From a virus: 38,461 nucleotides of DNA. Location: the IMG/VR virus record IMGVR_UViG_3300021511_000019, positions 1 to 38,461 of that record; one strand, written 5' to 3'. Under the pieces are notes generated by a model. That model worked only from the letters and a program-made list of their open reading frames with translations. It was not told the DNA's origin and made no database searches. Position 1 is the stretch's first letter; every line of letters starts with the position of its first letter. A program made the position numbers and the translations under genes. Shown here one piece after another: positions 38,407-38,461 of the stretch.

Positions 38407-38461
38407 TTAATCCTCCTTTAATTAAAACACTATCTCTATTACATCAGCATAATTATATTTT

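Overview
The window is a piece of an AT-rich tailed phage or prophage genome with a contractile tail (myovirus type). The reasons are a tail sheath and tube pair, a gpW/gpJ-type baseplate, a P22-type coat protein, an SPP1-type portal, a MuF-like head protein and a large terminase, all in the usual phage order. The host is probably Gram-negative and uncultured: one phage gene encodes an acidic lipoprotein with an outer-membrane-type lipobox, and Shine-Dalgarno sites are strong (GGAGG type). An AntA/KilAC antirepressor and a divergent promoter region full of repeats suggest a temperate phage. No integrase or repressor lies inside the window.

Layout. Bases 1-159 are the end of a rightward gene made only of Asp-Gly, Tyr-Gly and Ser-Gly pairs. 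It meets the leftward late operon at two convergent terminators (222-307). From 343 to 34580 nearly everything is on the minus strand, packed with ATGA or TAATG overlaps. Read in the direction of transcription (high to low coordinates) this strand holds: an antirepressor and small early genes (34580-33268), an acidic lipoprotein bracketed by two terminator-like hairpins (33257-32295), a tRNA-Met(CAU) (32244-32171), small membrane and zinc proteins, a ParB-like protein and the putative small terminase subunit (32081-28061), the large terminase (27673-26135), portal, a hidden zinc ribbon, MuF protein, scaffold and coat (25991-21603), two surface-protein genes, one of them a 1302-residue fibre with a self-cleaving C-terminal domain (21556-16261), head-completion and neck genes (16148-14181), sheath, tube, frameshifted tail chaperone and tape measure (14171-9692), baseplate hub, spike, wedge and tail spikes (9692-652), and a membrane protein (642-343).

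The promoter region at 34581-34876 fires both ways: leftward to the antirepressor and rightward, from a perfect TTGACA/TATAAT promoter, to five small unknown genes (34877-36391). Minus-strand genes from 38406 to 36388 include an M15-type peptidoglycan hydrolase, an RHH-like regulator with its own promoter and operator, two zinc ribbons or small proteins and a tiny lipoprotein. This group looks like a lysis and accessory module.

Most notable observations: a canonical U UUU UUC slippery site that makes the tail chaperone fusion; a 53-residue Com-like zinc ribbon hidden across the portal/MuF junction behind a perfect GGAGG; the same about 97-residue domain inserted three times in the sheath and its neighbour; an orphan beta-helix fragment in the packaging region related to the tail spike; two genes broken by a stop or a frameshift; and a shared 28-bp element upstream of two internal late promoters, placed 10 bp differently in each. 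Many upstream ATGs here are probably not starts but part of an ATGGAG ribosome-binding leader; gene starts were chosen with that in mind.
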